Part shown: piece by piece, positions 21,750 to 33,775 of the stretch | How the letters are laid out: the number at the start of each line of letters is the position of its first letter | How positions within the stretch are numbered: position 1 is the first letter of the stretch | Assembly (NCBI GenBank): GCA_030549495.1 | Contig: JAUIRK010000982.1 | Coordinates: forward strand, 1-64,000 | Length of the DNA: 64,000 nt | Source: Nectonema munidae | Lineage: Eukaryota > Nematomorpha > Nectonematoida > Nectonematidae | Reading direction: 5' to 3' | The notes under the pieces: generated by a model | Seen by the model: only the letters and a program-made list of their open reading frames with translations | Databases searched by the model: none | Told to the model about the DNA's origin: nothing | Program-made: the position numbers and the translations under genes

Positions 21750-23831
21750 TTAGTCCGTTCTTGATGGTTTGTCTGCTGGATTTATTCCGGATGGGATGTA
21801 CATTGTGTTCTGTTGTACTTTCTTCAAAAGAATTGGGAAGGATTTTTCGAATCTTCTGATGATATATTGCAGATTTCTGGATTCGGATCCATTGTTTATT
21901 GCCACTTGCGCTGCCACCAAGCTGTCCGAGAAGAATGTGCAATTGTCCGGATATTGAGTGGCGGCGAGGAGTAGCGCTGTGAGTTCGTTTGTGTTTATTG
22001 AGGAGGAGGAGATTGCTGGAAAAGTTTGTATTCCATTTGGTCCCACGATAGCTATCTTCTTCAGCGTAGCGTCCATGAAGATTGGTACTGTATCATCTCG
22101 CTTTGCCAATATTGGGATTGTTCTTTTTAGCTCCTTCCATGCCTCCATCCATGTTCTTTTAGGTAGGGGTTCGCCTTTTAAAACCTTGAAGAGTGGAGAG
22201 TATTTGCGGAATTTCCTGGGAACACATCCAAGAAAATACTGGATGTATCCCAGGATCTTCTGGAGAGGCTTTATAGGAGGATTATCTTCAAAGGATGCTC
22301 CCGCGAGGATGGTGAGTGCTGCCTTTAGCTTTGATTTGGTTGAGGTCTTTAGCTTTAGACATCTATCTTGTAAGTTTACCGTGATTCCTAGAAAGTTGAA
22401 TACGCGTTTCGGAGATGTAAAAGACTTCTCCATGTTTAGGACCATTCCGTTATCCGTGCAAAACTGGACAAACTCGTCTGCGATCTTCTTGAGGGAGTCT
22501 TTGGATTTTCCTAGAATGAGTAGGTCGTCCAAGTAGAGGAGCGTTTTGATGTCGTTTACTTTATCTTCTTTGAAGGCTGCTACGATCTTTGAAAGCACCA
22601 TTTGTAATACTCCCGGGCTAAAGTTCGCCCCCATAGGTAAAACTTTGAACTTGTAGGTTGTTCCTTTTGCTTTAAAGCAAAAAAGGTCTTGGTAAGCTTC
22701 GTGGAGTTTGATACCGTAGAAAGCTGAAGAAAAATCAAATTTTACGGCATGCGAGAATTCTTCAGGAATTTGTGATAGTTTGAGTGGAGCTGATAGTTTG
22801 CATTCCTCCGGTTTGAATAATGATTTCGTAAAAGCGAAGTTTTGAACGAATCTTACTCCATTTCCACTTTTCGGGACGCAGAAAACCGGAGAGATGATTT
22901 TTGCGGTATGTGTTTCAGCTATGACTCCATTTTCTAATAATTTAGGTATTACTTTATTTTCGATGCAGTCTTTTTGATGTTTAGGTAATTTCGTGAATCT
23001 TGAAAAAGAGCCATACGGCAATGAAGAAATTATGGTAGGAGCGTAGCCATATTTGAGAATTTTCTTTACTTTTGCCGATTTTAGGTTTGGAGGAGATGTC
23101 CATTTTGCATGGACGCAGGTAAAGGTTTCTTCGCTTGTAAAAGCAGGTAGTTTAGGGACATTATCCAAAAATTTCTTGGTGACTTCTTTTATTGAAAAGT
23201 CCGTTGGTGACTCCATCTCCTCCAGATATTGGCTGTCGTCACTTTCGGAGCCATCGTTGTCACTCTCCCCATTGCCCGAGTCGTCTTCCGCGGGTTGCGG
23301 TTCGTCGGCTGGCACCTGTTCTAGCTCTCCGGAGAGCACGGACGAAAAAATTATTCTCCAGGTCATTGGAGAGAAGAATTTCTTGTTAAGCAAATATTGT
23401 AATTGTACTTGCATCTTTTCCCCTAATTCGGGAGTATCAGGATGTGACTTTATAAATTCAATAAAATCTTCGGGAGTGAGCCCTGGATCTTCATCTTCTG
23501 TCACATCTAGTTTTAATTTACTTACAATTCTTTGCAAGACGTCGGAATCCTTCTCTTCCAACTCTGGAATGGCTATTTCAACTTCGTTTTCGATAGCTTC
23601 TTTTACCATTTCCATTGTTGGCCAATCTTCTGTGTGAGTAATTCCATCGAACCGCTCCTCGCGGGTTTCGTCTGATGACAGAGACGAAAGACTACCTAGC
23701 GATAAAGCGGGAGTAGAGCATAGATACGGGTAGGGTTGCTCCTCTTGAAGAAAAGAGGCAATTGGATCCTCAGTCAAGGTTGCGAAGGAGGCATCCTTGT
23801 GAGGGACAGACACGTTTGTTATGTCTGTCAA
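21750..23831 (-). CDS. pol of unit A4: reverse transcriptase and RNase H
   Basis: A 693-codon frame, the same as in A3. This is the only unit of block A in which pol is preceded by the complete gag-like gene and a 5' promoter. The pol frame differs from the gag frame and stays open across the end of gag, a common gag-pol layout that usually relies on programmed frameshifting. Looks whole. Confidence 0.9.
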   Translation of the reverse strand: MTDITNVSVPHKDASFATLTEDPIASFLQEEQPYPYLCSTPALSLGSLSSLSSDETREERFDGITHTEDWPTMEMVKEAIENEVEIAIPELEEKDSDVLQRIVSKLKLDVTEDEDPGLTPEDFIEFIKSHPDTPELGEKMQVQLQYLLNKKFFSPMTWRIIFSSVLSGELEQVPADEPQPAEDDSGNGESDNDGSESDDSQYLEEMESPTDFSIKEVTKKFLDNVPKLPAFTSEETFTCVHAKWTSPPNLKSAKVKKILKYGYAPTIISSLPYGSFSRFTKLPKHQKDCIENKVIPKLLENGVIAETHTAKIISPVFCVPKSGNGVRFVQNFAFTKSLFKPEECKLSAPLKLSQIPEEFSHAVKFDFSSAFYGIKLHEAYQDLFCFKAKGTTYKFKVLPMGANFSPGVLQMVLSKIVAAFKEDKVNDIKTLLYLDDLLILGKSKDSLKKIADEFVQFCTDNGMVLNMEKSFTSPKRVFNFLGITVNLQDRCLKLKTSTKSKLKAALTILAGASFEDNPPIKPLQKILGYIQYFLGCVPRKFRKYSPLFKVLKGEPLPKRTWMEAWKELKRTIPILAKRDDTVPIFMDATLKKIAIVGPNGIQTFPAISSSSINTNELTALLLAATQYPDNCTFFSDSLVAAQVAINNGSESRNLQYIIRRFEKSFPILLKKVQQNTMYIPSGINPADKPSRTD

Positions 23832-23847
23832 CGCCCGAATAAAGGAG

Positions 23848-24414
23848 CTATTTCTGGCCTCCTTTGCCCTTGCCCTTCTTTCCTGGCGCTTGGAAAGCGA
23901 GCCTTGGTCGAAAGAACTTTGGATCGGGCGTTGGGATGTTTAATGCCGAGAGTCCCGCTGAGCCTACTTGCTTCGCGGCTGCTTCCCATGTGGATTGGGT
24001 AGCTAGGCACGCGGTAGTAGCACATTGGTTGACGGCAGCGACATCTTCTAGCGACAAATGCATAATATTCTTTTCTACGATCGAAAAAAGAGTCACTAGT
24101 AAGGAGTCTTTAGCATTTCTGGCGGCTGGAGGAAGTGCATCAATGAAGCCTTCGATCCTTCTCTGTGCAATTTCTTGCGGCGAGTAGGATGCTATGACTT
24201 CAGGGTGATCGTAGTCTTGTGCGGCGTAGCCGAGAGTACTTCTACCAGTTAGGCCTTCTTTGGACTCTTGTGCTTCCGAAGGTTTCGGGTAAATTTTCTT
24301 TAGTTGAGCAGTAATGCTTTCTAACAATTCTTCTACATTGTCGAGTCTATCAGAAATTTCTTCAGAGGTTTTAGCAGAGAACGACGCTTGGGACTTGTTC
24401 TTGGTAGCGCTCAT
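23848..24414 (-). CDS. gag-like protein of unit A4
   Basis: 188 codons from an ATG about 85 bp after the TATA box. Residues about 16-43 are heptad-like and charged (EEISDRLDNVEELLESI), fitting a short coiled coil. The middle is alpha-helical and Ala-rich, and the C-terminus is strongly basic (KKGKGKGGQK), suited to nucleic-acid binding. No CCHC zinc knuckle is present. Its position before pol and its basic tail support a gag role. The broken relative at 42.99-43.59 kb encodes a recognisably similar protein (shared GYA-D-HPE, YSP, RRIEAFI and NAKDELL segments). So the protein was long maintained in the family, while the sequence outside those segments changed freely. Looks whole. Confidence 0.8.
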   Translation of the reverse strand: MSATKNKSQASFSAKTSEEISDRLDNVEELLESITAQLKKIYPKPSEAQESKEGLTGRSTLGYAAQDYDHPEVIASYSPQEIAQRRIEGFIDALPPAARNAKDSLLVTLFSIVEKNIMHLSLEDVAAVNQCATTACLATQSTWEAAAKQVGSAGLSALNIPTPDPKFFRPRLAFQAPGKKGKGKGGQK

Positions 24415-24459
24415 TAGAGATTGATATACGGACAGGACAATACTTAGAATTGTGAAAAA

Positions 24460-24525
24460 GGAAACAAAAAGAGACCAACGCTAAGGGGCGTGCGCCGCCT
24501 TATATAGCCCTGTATGTATGTTTGT
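24460..24525 (-). promoter_or_regulatory. 5' promoter of unit A4
   Basis: TATATAAGGCGG at 24,498-24,506 on the minus strand, preceded by a CATA-rich edge and followed by the same GC-rich and T-rich run as the 3' promoter. After TTTTTGTTTCC it diverges into a leader that leads to the gag ATG at 24,414. A start of transcription about 25-30 bp after the TATA box would give a leader of about 60 nt. The matching copy in block B is at 39,304-39,310. Confidence 0.7.
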
Positions 24526-24534
24526 ATGTATTGG

Positions 24535-24954
24535 GATATCCGGACAATTGCACATTCTTCTCGGACAGCTTGGTGGCAGCGCAAGTGGCAATAAACAATG
24601 GATCCGAATCCAGAAATCTGCAATATATCATCAGAAGATTCGAAAAATCCTTCCCAATTCTTTTGAAGAAAGTACAACAGAACACAATGTACATCCCATC
24701 CGGAATAAATCCAGCAGACAAACCATCAAGAACGGACTAAGGGGCACGGGGGAGCATGCAGGGCTATATAAGGCGGCGCACGCCCCTTAGCGTTAGTCTC
24801 TTTTTGTTTCCCCCACCCTGAAACCCACCCTATAACTCTTGTTACCTTTTATTATCAATTTTCTGTTGTTGTGTTTATACCAATATTTTGTGTGTTTCTT
24901 TCTTCAATAAAGTTTAAAACATGCCTAGCAAAAGAGCGAAAGCTCGCTAGAGCC
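24535..24954 (+). mobile_element. Inverted 3' end closing block A
   Basis: Plus-strand copy of the last part of the element: the final codons of RNase H (to about 24,739), the 3' promoter (TATATAA at 24,765-24,771), AATAAA (24,906-24,911) and the stem-loop (24,923-24,954), followed by an A-run. It is head to head with unit A4, with only a few unmatched bases (about 24,531-24,534) between them. A partial copy. Its presence gives block A inverted ends of about 400 bp. Confidence 0.9.
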
Positions 24955-24963
24955 AAAAAAAAA

Positions 24964-25070
24964 ACATACATACAGGGCTATATAAGGCGGCGCACGCCCC
25001 TTAGCGTTAGTCTCTTTTTGTTTCCCCCACCCTGAAACCCACCCTATAACTCTTGTTACCTTTTATTATC
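24964..25070 (+). mobile_element. Short promoter piece at the right edge of block A
   Basis: After the A-run of the inverted 3' end comes ACATACATACAGGG, then the TATATAAGGCGG promoter and the start of the 3' region, ending at TTTTATTATC where satellite resumes. The first bases match the 5' edge of unit A4, while what follows GTTTCC matches the 3' version. It is therefore a partial copy joined head to tail behind a polyadenylated end. Confidence 0.85.
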
Positions 25071-28000
25071 AAAAAACAATAATATAAATATAGAAAGAGG
25101 GAAAATTTTATTGTATTTGATTTCAAATTTGTCAATTACTTTTCGAAATGTAACATACTTGCTTTGAAAAAGATTGCTACATTAAAAAAATGTTTTGTTT
25201 GATGATATTTTCCTAAAAAAATTGATCTGAAAAAAAACAATAATACAAATATTTATAGAAAATCGGAAAATCTATTCTATTTGATTTTAAATTTATCAGT
25301 TACTTTTTGAAATGTAACATAATTGATTTGAAAACAGATTGTTACAGTAAGAAAACATTTTCTATTTGATGATAATTTCCTGAAAAAATAATTCCGAAAA
25401 AAAACAATAATATAAATATAGAAAGAGGGAAAATTTTATTGTATTTGATTTCAAATTTGTCAATTACTTTTCGAAATGTAACATACTTGCTTTGAAAAAG
25501 ATTGCTACATTAAAAAAATGTTTTCTGTTTGATGATATTTTCCTAAAAAAATTATCTGAAGAAATTGCTTTAAAAAAAATCGCTTTGAAAAAGATTGCTA
25601 CATTAAAAAATGTTTTCTGTTTGATGATATTTTCCTGAAAAAATAGTTTCGAAAAAACAATAATACAATTATTTATAGAAAATGGGAAATTTTATTTGAT
25701 TTTAAATTTATCAGTTACTTTTTGAAATGTAACATAATTGATTTGAAAACAGATTGTTTAAAAAAATGTTTTCTGTTTGATGATATTTTCCTAAAAAAAT
25801 TGATTTGAAAAAAAAACAATAATACAAATATTTATAGAAAATCGGAAAATTTATTCTATTTGATTTTAAATTTATCAGTTACCTTTTGAAATGTAACATA
25901 ATTGATTTGAAAACAGATTGTTACAAAAAGAAAACATTTTGTATTTTTGATGATAATTTCCTGAAAAAATAATTCTGAAAAAAAACAATAATATAAATAT
26001 AGAAAGAGGGAAAATTTATTAGATTTGATTTCAAATTTGTCAATTACTTTTCCAAATTGAACATACTTTCTTTGAAAAAGATTGCTACATTAAAGAAATG
26101 TTTTCTTTTTTATGTTATTTTCCTAAAAAAATTGATTTGAAAAAAACAATAATACAAATATTTATAGAAAATGTGAAAATTTATTCTATTTGATTTTAAA
26201 TTTATCAGTTACTTTTTGAAATGTAACATAATTGATTTGAAACCAGATTGTTACAAAAAGAAAACATTTTCTATTTGATGATAATTTCCTGAAAAAATAA
26301 TTCTGAAAAAAAAACAATAATAAAAATATAGAAAGAGGGAAAATTTTATTGTATTTGATTTCAAATTTGTCAATTACTTTTCGAAATGTAACATACTTGC
26401 TTTGAAAAAGATTGCTACATTAAAAAAATGTTTTCTGTTTGATGATATTTTCCTGAAAAAATTGATTTGAAAAAAAACTTATACAAATATTTATAGAAAA
26501 TGGGAAAATTTATTCTATTTGATTTTAAATTTATCAGTTATTTTTGAAATGTAACATAATTGATTTGAAAACACATTGTTACAGAAAGAGAACATTTTCT
26601 ATTTTACAGAAGAAAAATTTCCTGAAAAAATAATTCTGAAAAAAAAACAATAATATAAATATAGAAAGAGGGAAAATTTTATTGTATTTGATTTCAAATT
26701 TGTCAATTACTTTTCGAAATGTAACATACTTGCTTTGAAAAAGATTGCTACATTAAAAAAATGTTTTGTTTGATGATATTTTCCTAAAAAAATTGATCTG
26801 AAAAAAAACAATAATACAAATATTTATAGAAAATCGGAAAATCTATTCTATTTGATTTTAAATTTATCAGTTACTTTTTGAAATGTAACATAATTGATTT
26901 GAAAACAGATTGTTACAGTAAGAAAACATTTTCTATTTGATGATAATTTCCTGAAAAAATAATTCCGAAAAAAAACAATAATATAAATATAGAAAAAGGG
27001 AAAATTTTATTGTATTTGATTTCAAATTTGTCAATTACTTTTCGAAATGTAACATACTTGCTTTGAAAAAGATTTCTACATTAAAAAAATGTTTTCTGTT
27101 TGATGATATTTTCCTAAAAAAATTATCTGAAGAAATTGCTTTAAAAAAAATCGCTTTGAAAAAGATTGCTACATTAAAAAATGTTTTCTGTTTGATGATA
27201 TTTTCCTGAAAAAATAGTTTCGAAAAAATAATAATACAATTATTTATAGAAAATGGGAAATTTTATTTGATTTTAAATTTATCAGTTACTTTTTGAAATG
27301 TAACATAATTGATTTGAAAACAGATTGTTTAAAAAATGTTTTCTGTTTGATGATATTTTCCTAAAAAAATTGATTTGAAAAAAAAAACAATAATACAAAT
27401 ATTTATAGAAAATCGGAAAATTTATTCTATTTGATTTTAAATTTATCAGTTACTTTTTGAAATGTAAGATGATTGATTTGAAAACAGATTGTTACAAAAA
27501 GAAAACATTTTCTATTTGATGATAATTTCCTGAAAAAATAATTCTGAAAAAAAAACAATAATATAAATATAGAAAGAGGGAAAATTTATTAGATTTGATT
27601 TCAAATTTGTCAATTACTTTACCAAATTGAACATACTTGCTTTGAAAAAGATTGCTACATTAAAAAAATGTTTTCTGTTTGATGATAATTTCCTAAAAAA
27701 ATTGATTTGAAAAAAAAACAATAATACAAATATTTATAGAAAATCGGAAAATTTATTCTATTTGATTTTAAATTTATCAGTTACCTTTTGAAATGTAACA
27801 TAATTGATTTGAAAACAGATTGTTACAAAAAGAAAACATTTTGTATTTTTGATGATAATTTCCTGAAAAAATAATTCTGAAAAAAAACAATAATATAAAT
27901 ATAGAAAGAGGGAAAATTTATTAGATTTGATTTCAAATTTGTCAATTACTTTTCCAAATTGAACATACTTTCTTTGAAAAAGATTGCTACATTAAAGAAA

Positions 28001-31000
28001 TGTTTTCTTTTTTATGTTATTTTCCTAAAAAAATTGATTTGAAAAAAACAATAATACAAATATTTATAGAAAATGTGAAAATTTATTCTATTTGATTTTA
28101 AATTTATCAGTTACTTTTTGAAATGTAACATAATTGATTTGAAAACAGATTGTTACAAAAAGAAAACATTTTCTATTTGATGATAATTTCCTGAAAAAAT
28201 AATTCTGAAAAAACAACAATAATATAAATATAGAAAGAGGGAAAATTTATTAGATTTGATTTCAAATTTGTCAATTACTTTTCCAAATTGAACATACTTT
28301 CTTTGAAAAAGATTGCTACATTAAAGAAATGTTTTCTTTTTTATGTTATTTTCCTAAAAAAATTGATTTGAAAAAAACAATAATACAAATATTTATAGAA
28401 AATATGAAAATTTATCAGTTACTTTTTGAAATGTAACATAATTGATTTGAAAACAGATTGTTGCAGTAAGAAAACATTTTCTATTTGATGATAATTTCCT
28501 GAAAAAATAATTCTGAAAAAAAACAATAATATAAATATTGAAAGAGGGAAAATTTTATTGTATTTGATTTCAAATTTGTCAATTACTTTTCGAAATGTAA
28601 CATATTTGCTTTGAAAAAGATTACTACATTAAAAAAATGTTTTCTGTTTGATGATATTTTCCTGAAAAAATTGATTTGAAAAAAAACTAATACAAATATT
28701 TATAGAAAATGGGAAAATTTATTCTATTTGATTTTAAATTTATCAGTTACTTTTTGAAATGTAACATAATTGATTTGAAAACACATTGTTACAGTAAGAA
28801 AACATTTTCTATTTTACAGAAGAAAAATTTCCTGAAAAAATAATTCTGAAAAAAAAACAATAATATAAATATAGAAAGAGGGAAAATTTTATTGTATTTG
28901 ATTTCAAATTTGTCAATTACTTTTCCAAATTTAACATACTTGCTTTGAAAAAGATTGCTACATTAAAAAAATGTTTTCTGTTTGATGATATTTTCCTCAA
29001 AAAATAGTTTCGAAAAAAACAATAATACAATTATTTATAGAAAATGGGAAAATTTATTTTATTTGATTTTAAATTTATCAGTAATTTTTGAAATGTAACA
29101 TAATTGATTTGAAAACACATTGTTACAGTAAGAAAACATTTTCTATTTTACAGAAGAAAAATTTCCTGAAAAAATAATTCTGAAAAAAAAACAATAATAT
29201 AAATATAGAAAGAGGGAAAATTTTATTGTATTTGATTTCAAATTTGTCAATTACTTTTCGAAATGTAACATACTTGCTTTGAAAAAGATTGCTACATTAA
29301 AAAAATGTTTTCTGTTTGATGATATTTTCCTGAAAAAATTGATTTGAAAAAAAAACTAATACAAATATTTATAGAAAATGGGAAAATTTATTCTATTTGA
29401 TTTTAAATTTATCAGTTATTTTTGAAATGTAACATAATTGATTTGAAAACACATTGTTACAGTAAGAAAACATTTTCTATTACAGAAGAAAAATTTCCTG
29501 AAAAAATAATTCTGAAAAAAAAACAATAATATAAATATAGAAAGAGGGAAAATTTTATTGTATTTGATTTCAAATTTGTCAATTACTTTTCGAAATGTAA
29601 CATAATTGATTTGAAAACAGATTGTTTAAAAAAATGTTTTCTGTTTGATGATATTTTCCTAAAAAAATTGATTTGAAAAAAAAACAATAATACAAATATT
29701 TATAGAAAATCGGAAAATTTATTCTATTTGATTTTAAATTTATCAGTTACCTTTTGAAATGTAACATAATTGATTTGAAACCAGATTGTTACAAAAAGAA
29801 AACATTTTCTATTTGATGATAATTTCCTGAAAAAATAATTCTGAAAAAACAACAATAATATAAATATAGAAAGAGGGAAAATTTTATTGTATTTGATTTC
29901 AAATTTGTCAATTACTTTTCGAAATGTAACATACTTGCTTTGAAAAAGATTGCTACATTAAAAAAATGTTTTCTGTTTGATGATATTTTCCTGAAAAAAT
30001 TGATTTGAAAAAAAACTAATACAAATATTTATAGAAAATGGGAAAATTTATTCTATTTGATTTTAAATTTATCAGTTATTTTTGAAATGTAACATAATTG
30101 ATTTGAAAACACATTGTTACAGAAAGAAAACATTTTCTATTTTACAGAAGAAAAATTTCCTGAAAAAATAATTCTGAAAAAAAACAATAATATAAATATA
30201 GAAAGAGGGAAAATTTTATTGTATTTGATTTCAAATTTGTCAATTACTTTTCCAAATTTAACATACTTGCTTTGAAAAAGATTGCTACATTAAAAAAATG
30301 TTTTCTGTTTGATGATATTTTCCTGAAAAAATAGTTTCGAAAAAAACAATAATACAATTATTTATAGAAAATGGGAAAATTTATTTTATTTGATTTTAAA
30401 TTTATCAGTTACTTTTTGAAATGTAACATAATTGATTTGAAAACAGATTGTTACAGTAAGAAAACATTTTCTATTTTACAGAAGAAAAATTTCCTGAAAA
30501 AATAATTCTGAAAAAAAACAATAATATAAATATAGAAAGAGGGAAAATTTTATTGTATTTGATTTCAAATTTGTCAATTACTTTTCGAAATGTAACATAC
30601 TTGCTTTGAAAAAGATTGCTACATTAAAAAAATGTTTTCTGTTTGATGATATTTTCCTGAAAAAATTGATTTGAAAAAAAACTAATACAAATATTTATAG
30701 AAAATGGGAAAATTTATTCTATTTGATTTTAAATTTATCAGTTATTTTTGAAATGTAACATAATTGATTTGAAAACACACTGTTACAGAAAGAAAACATT
30801 TTCTATTTTACAGAAGAAAAATTTCCTGAAAAAATAATTCTGAAAAAAAAACAATAATATAAATATAGAAAGAGGGAAAATTTTATTGTATTTGATTTCA
30901 AATTTGTCAATTACTTTTCGAAATGTAACATACTTGCTTTGAAAAAGATTGCTACATTAAAAAAATGTTTTGTTTGATGATATTTTCCTAAAAAAATTGA

Positions 31001-33770
31001 TCTGAAAAAAAACAATAATACAAATATTTATAGAAAATCGGAAAATTTATTCTATTTGATTTTAAATTTATCAGTTACTTTTTGAAATGTAACATAATTG
31101 ATTTGAAAACAGATTGTTACAGTAAGAAAACATTTTCTATTTGATGATAATTTCCTGAAAAAATAATTCCGAAAAAAAACAATAATATAAATATAGAAAG
31201 AGGGAAAATTTTATTGTATTTGATTTCAAATTTGTCAATTACTTTTCGAAATGTAACATACTTGCTTTGAAAAAGATTGCTACATTAAAAAAATGTTTTC
31301 TGTTTGATGATATTTTCCTAAAAAAATTATCTGAAGAAATTGCTTTAAAAAAAATCGCTTTGAAAAAGATTGCTACATTAAAAAATGTTTGAAAAAATAG
31401 TTTCGAAAAAACAATAATACAATTATTTATAGAAAATGGGAAATTTTATTTGATTTTAAATTTATCAGTTACTTTTTGAAATGTAACATAATTGATTTGA
31501 AAACAGATTGTTTAATAAAATGTTTTCTGTTTGATGATATTTTCCTAAAAAAATTGATTTGAAAAAAAAACAATAATACAAATATTTATAGAAAATCGGA
31601 AAATTTATTCTATTTGATTTTAAATTTATCAGTTACTTTTTGAAATGTAACATAATTGATTTGAAAACAGATTGTTACAAAAAGAAAACATTTTCTATTT
31701 GATGATAATTTCCTGAAAAAATAATTCTGAAAAAAAAACAATAATATAAATATAGAAAGATGGAAAATTTATTAGATTTGATTTCAAATTTGTCCAAAAC
31801 AGATTGTTACAGTAAGAAAACATTTTCTATTTGATGATAATTTCCTGAAAAAATAATTCCGAAAAAAAACAATAATATAAATATAGAAAGAGGGAAAATT
31901 TTATTGTATTTGATTTCAAATTTGTCAATTACTTTTCGAAATGTAACATACTTGCTTTGAAAAAGATTGCTACATTAAAAAAATGTTTTCTGTTTGATGA
32001 TATTTTCTTAAAAAAATTATCTGAAGAAATTGCTTTAAAAAAAATCGCTTTGAAAAAGATTGCTACATTAAAAAATGTTTTCTGTTTGATGATATTTTCC
32101 TGAAAAAATAGTTTCGAAAAAAACAATAATACAATTATTTATAGAAAATGGGAAATTTTATTTGATTTTAAATTTATCAGTTACTTTTTGAAATGTAACA
32201 TAATTGATTTGAAAACAGATTGTTTAATAAAATGTTTTCTGTTTGATGATATTTTCCTAAAAAAATTGATTTGAAAAAAAAACAATAATACAAATATTTA
32301 TAGAAAATCGGAAAATTTATTCTATTTGATTTTAAATTTATCAGTTACTTTTTGAAATGTAACATGATTGATTTGAAAACAGATTGTTACAAAAAGAAAA
32401 CATTTTCTATTTGATGATAATTTCCTGAAAAAATAATTCTGAAAAAAAAACAATAATATAAATATAGAAAGAGGGAAAATTTATTAGATTTGATTTCAAA
32501 TTTGTCAATTACTTTACCAAATTGAACATACTTGCTTTGAAAAAGATTGCTACATTAAAAAAATGTTTTCTGTTTGATGATAATTTCCTAAAAAAATTGA
32601 TTTGAAAAAAAAACAATAATACAAATATTTATAGAAAATCGGAAAATTTATTCTATTTGATTTCAAATTTGTCAATTACTTTACCAAATTGAACATACTT
32701 GCTTTGAAAAAGATTGCTACATTAAAGAAATGTTTTGTTTGATGATATTTTCCTAAAAAAATTGATTTGAAAAAAAAACAATAATACAAATATTTATAGA
32801 AAATCGGAAAATTTATTCTATTTGATTTTAAATTTATCAGTTACTTTTTGAAATGTAACATAATTGATTTGAAAACAGATTGTTTAAAAAAATGTTTTCT
32901 GTTTGATGATATTTTCCTAAAAAAATTGATTTGAAAAAAAAACAATAATACAAATATTTATAGAAAATCGGAAAATTTATTCTATTTGATTTTAAATTTA
33001 TCAGTTACCTTTTGAAATGTAACATAATTGATTTGAAAACAGATTGTTACAAAAAGAAAACATTTTGTATTTTTGATGATAATTTCCTGAAAAATAATTC
33101 TGAAAAAAAACAATAATATAAATATAGAAAGAGGGAAAATTTATTAGATTTGATTTCAAATTTGTCAATTACTTTTCGAAATGTAACATACTTTCTTTGA
33201 AAAAGATTGCTACATTAAAGAAATGTTTTCTTTTTTATGTTATTTTCCTAAAAAAATTGATTTGAAAAAAACAATAATACAAATATTTATAGAAAATGTG
33301 AAAATTTATTCTATTTGATTTTAAATTTATCAGTTACTTTTTGAAATGTAACATAATTGATTTGAAACCAGATTGTTACAAAAAGAAAACATTTTCTATT
33401 TGATGATAATTTCCTGAAAAAATAATTCTGAAAAAAAAACAATAATAAAAATATAGAAAGAGGGAAAATTTTATTGTATTTGATTTCAAATTTGTCAATT
33501 ACTTTTCGAAATGTAACATACTTGCTTTGAAAAAGATTGCTACATTAAAAAAATGTTTTCTGTTTGATGATATTTTCCTGAAAAAATTGATTTGAAAAAA
33601 AACTAATACAAATATTTATAGAAAATGGGAAAATTTATTCTATTTGATTTTAAATTTATCAGTTATTTTTGAAATGTAACATAATTGATTTGAAAACACA
33701 TTGTTACAGAAAGAAAACATTTTCTATTTTACAGAAGAAAAATTTCCTGAAAAAATATTTCTTTTTTTTT
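25071..33770. repeat. AT-rich satellite, second block
   Basis: The same A/B dimer family as at 1-13,840, but more mixed. It includes the TTACAGAAGAAAAATTTCC variant (26.6, 28.8, 29.15, 29.5, 30.1, 30.5 and 30.8 kb) and the GAAATTGC...ATCGCTTTG variant (25.56, 27.13, 31.33 and 32.03 kb). Variant blocks recur in groups, for example about 1.57 kb apart, so longer higher-order repeats are built on the dimer. The last 800 bp closely match the satellite just before block A. No gene was found here. Confidence 0.96.
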
Positions 33771-33775
33771 TTTTT

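Larger units (their letters stand above)
21536..24530 (-). mobile_element. Unit A4, the unit with its 5' end, about 3.0 kb
   Basis: The most complete unit in the window. In its own direction it has a CATA-rich 5' edge (about 24,511-24,530), a TATA-type promoter (24,500-24,506), a leader of about 80 bp, gag (24,414-23,848), pol (23,831-21,750), the 3' promoter copy (TATATAA at 21,719-21,725), AATAAA (21,579-21,584) and a terminal stem-loop (21,536-21,567). The shared 5'/3' stretch is only about 60 bp, running from CATACAGGG to TTTTTGTTTCC. It is therefore a short terminal direct repeat and not a classical long LTR. Looks whole. At about 3.0 kb it is very short for a gag-pol retroelement, because nothing follows RNase H. 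Confidence 0.88.
13853..24954 (-). mobile_element. Retroelement block A: four tandem units plus an inverted 3' end
   Basis: Four minus-strand units follow head to tail with starts exactly 2,561 bp apart (13,853; 16,414; 18,975; 21,536). Only the last one continues to the element's 5' end. An inverted plus-strand 3' end (24,535-24,954) closes the block, so both outer edges are element 3' ends with A-tails facing the satellite. Junctions between units are the same each time, an AT-rich filler of about 40 bp. This points to amplification of one tandem arrangement rather than separate insertions. The units differ by only a few bases over 2.5 kb, so the expansion is very recent. The block as a whole looks well preserved. 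Confidence 0.93.

Noticed and set aside
24463-24480. Possible tRNA primer-binding site: TGGTCTC at the 5' copy where the 3' copies have TAGTCTC
   Set aside because: The following bases are T-rich and do not resemble the 3' end of a tRNA. The element also ends in poly(A), so tRNA priming is not supported.
13853-24954. Block A as a single large DNA transposon with inverted ends
   Set aside because: The inverted ends are retroelement 3' ends with A-tails, and the inside is tandem gag-pol units. No transposase is present.
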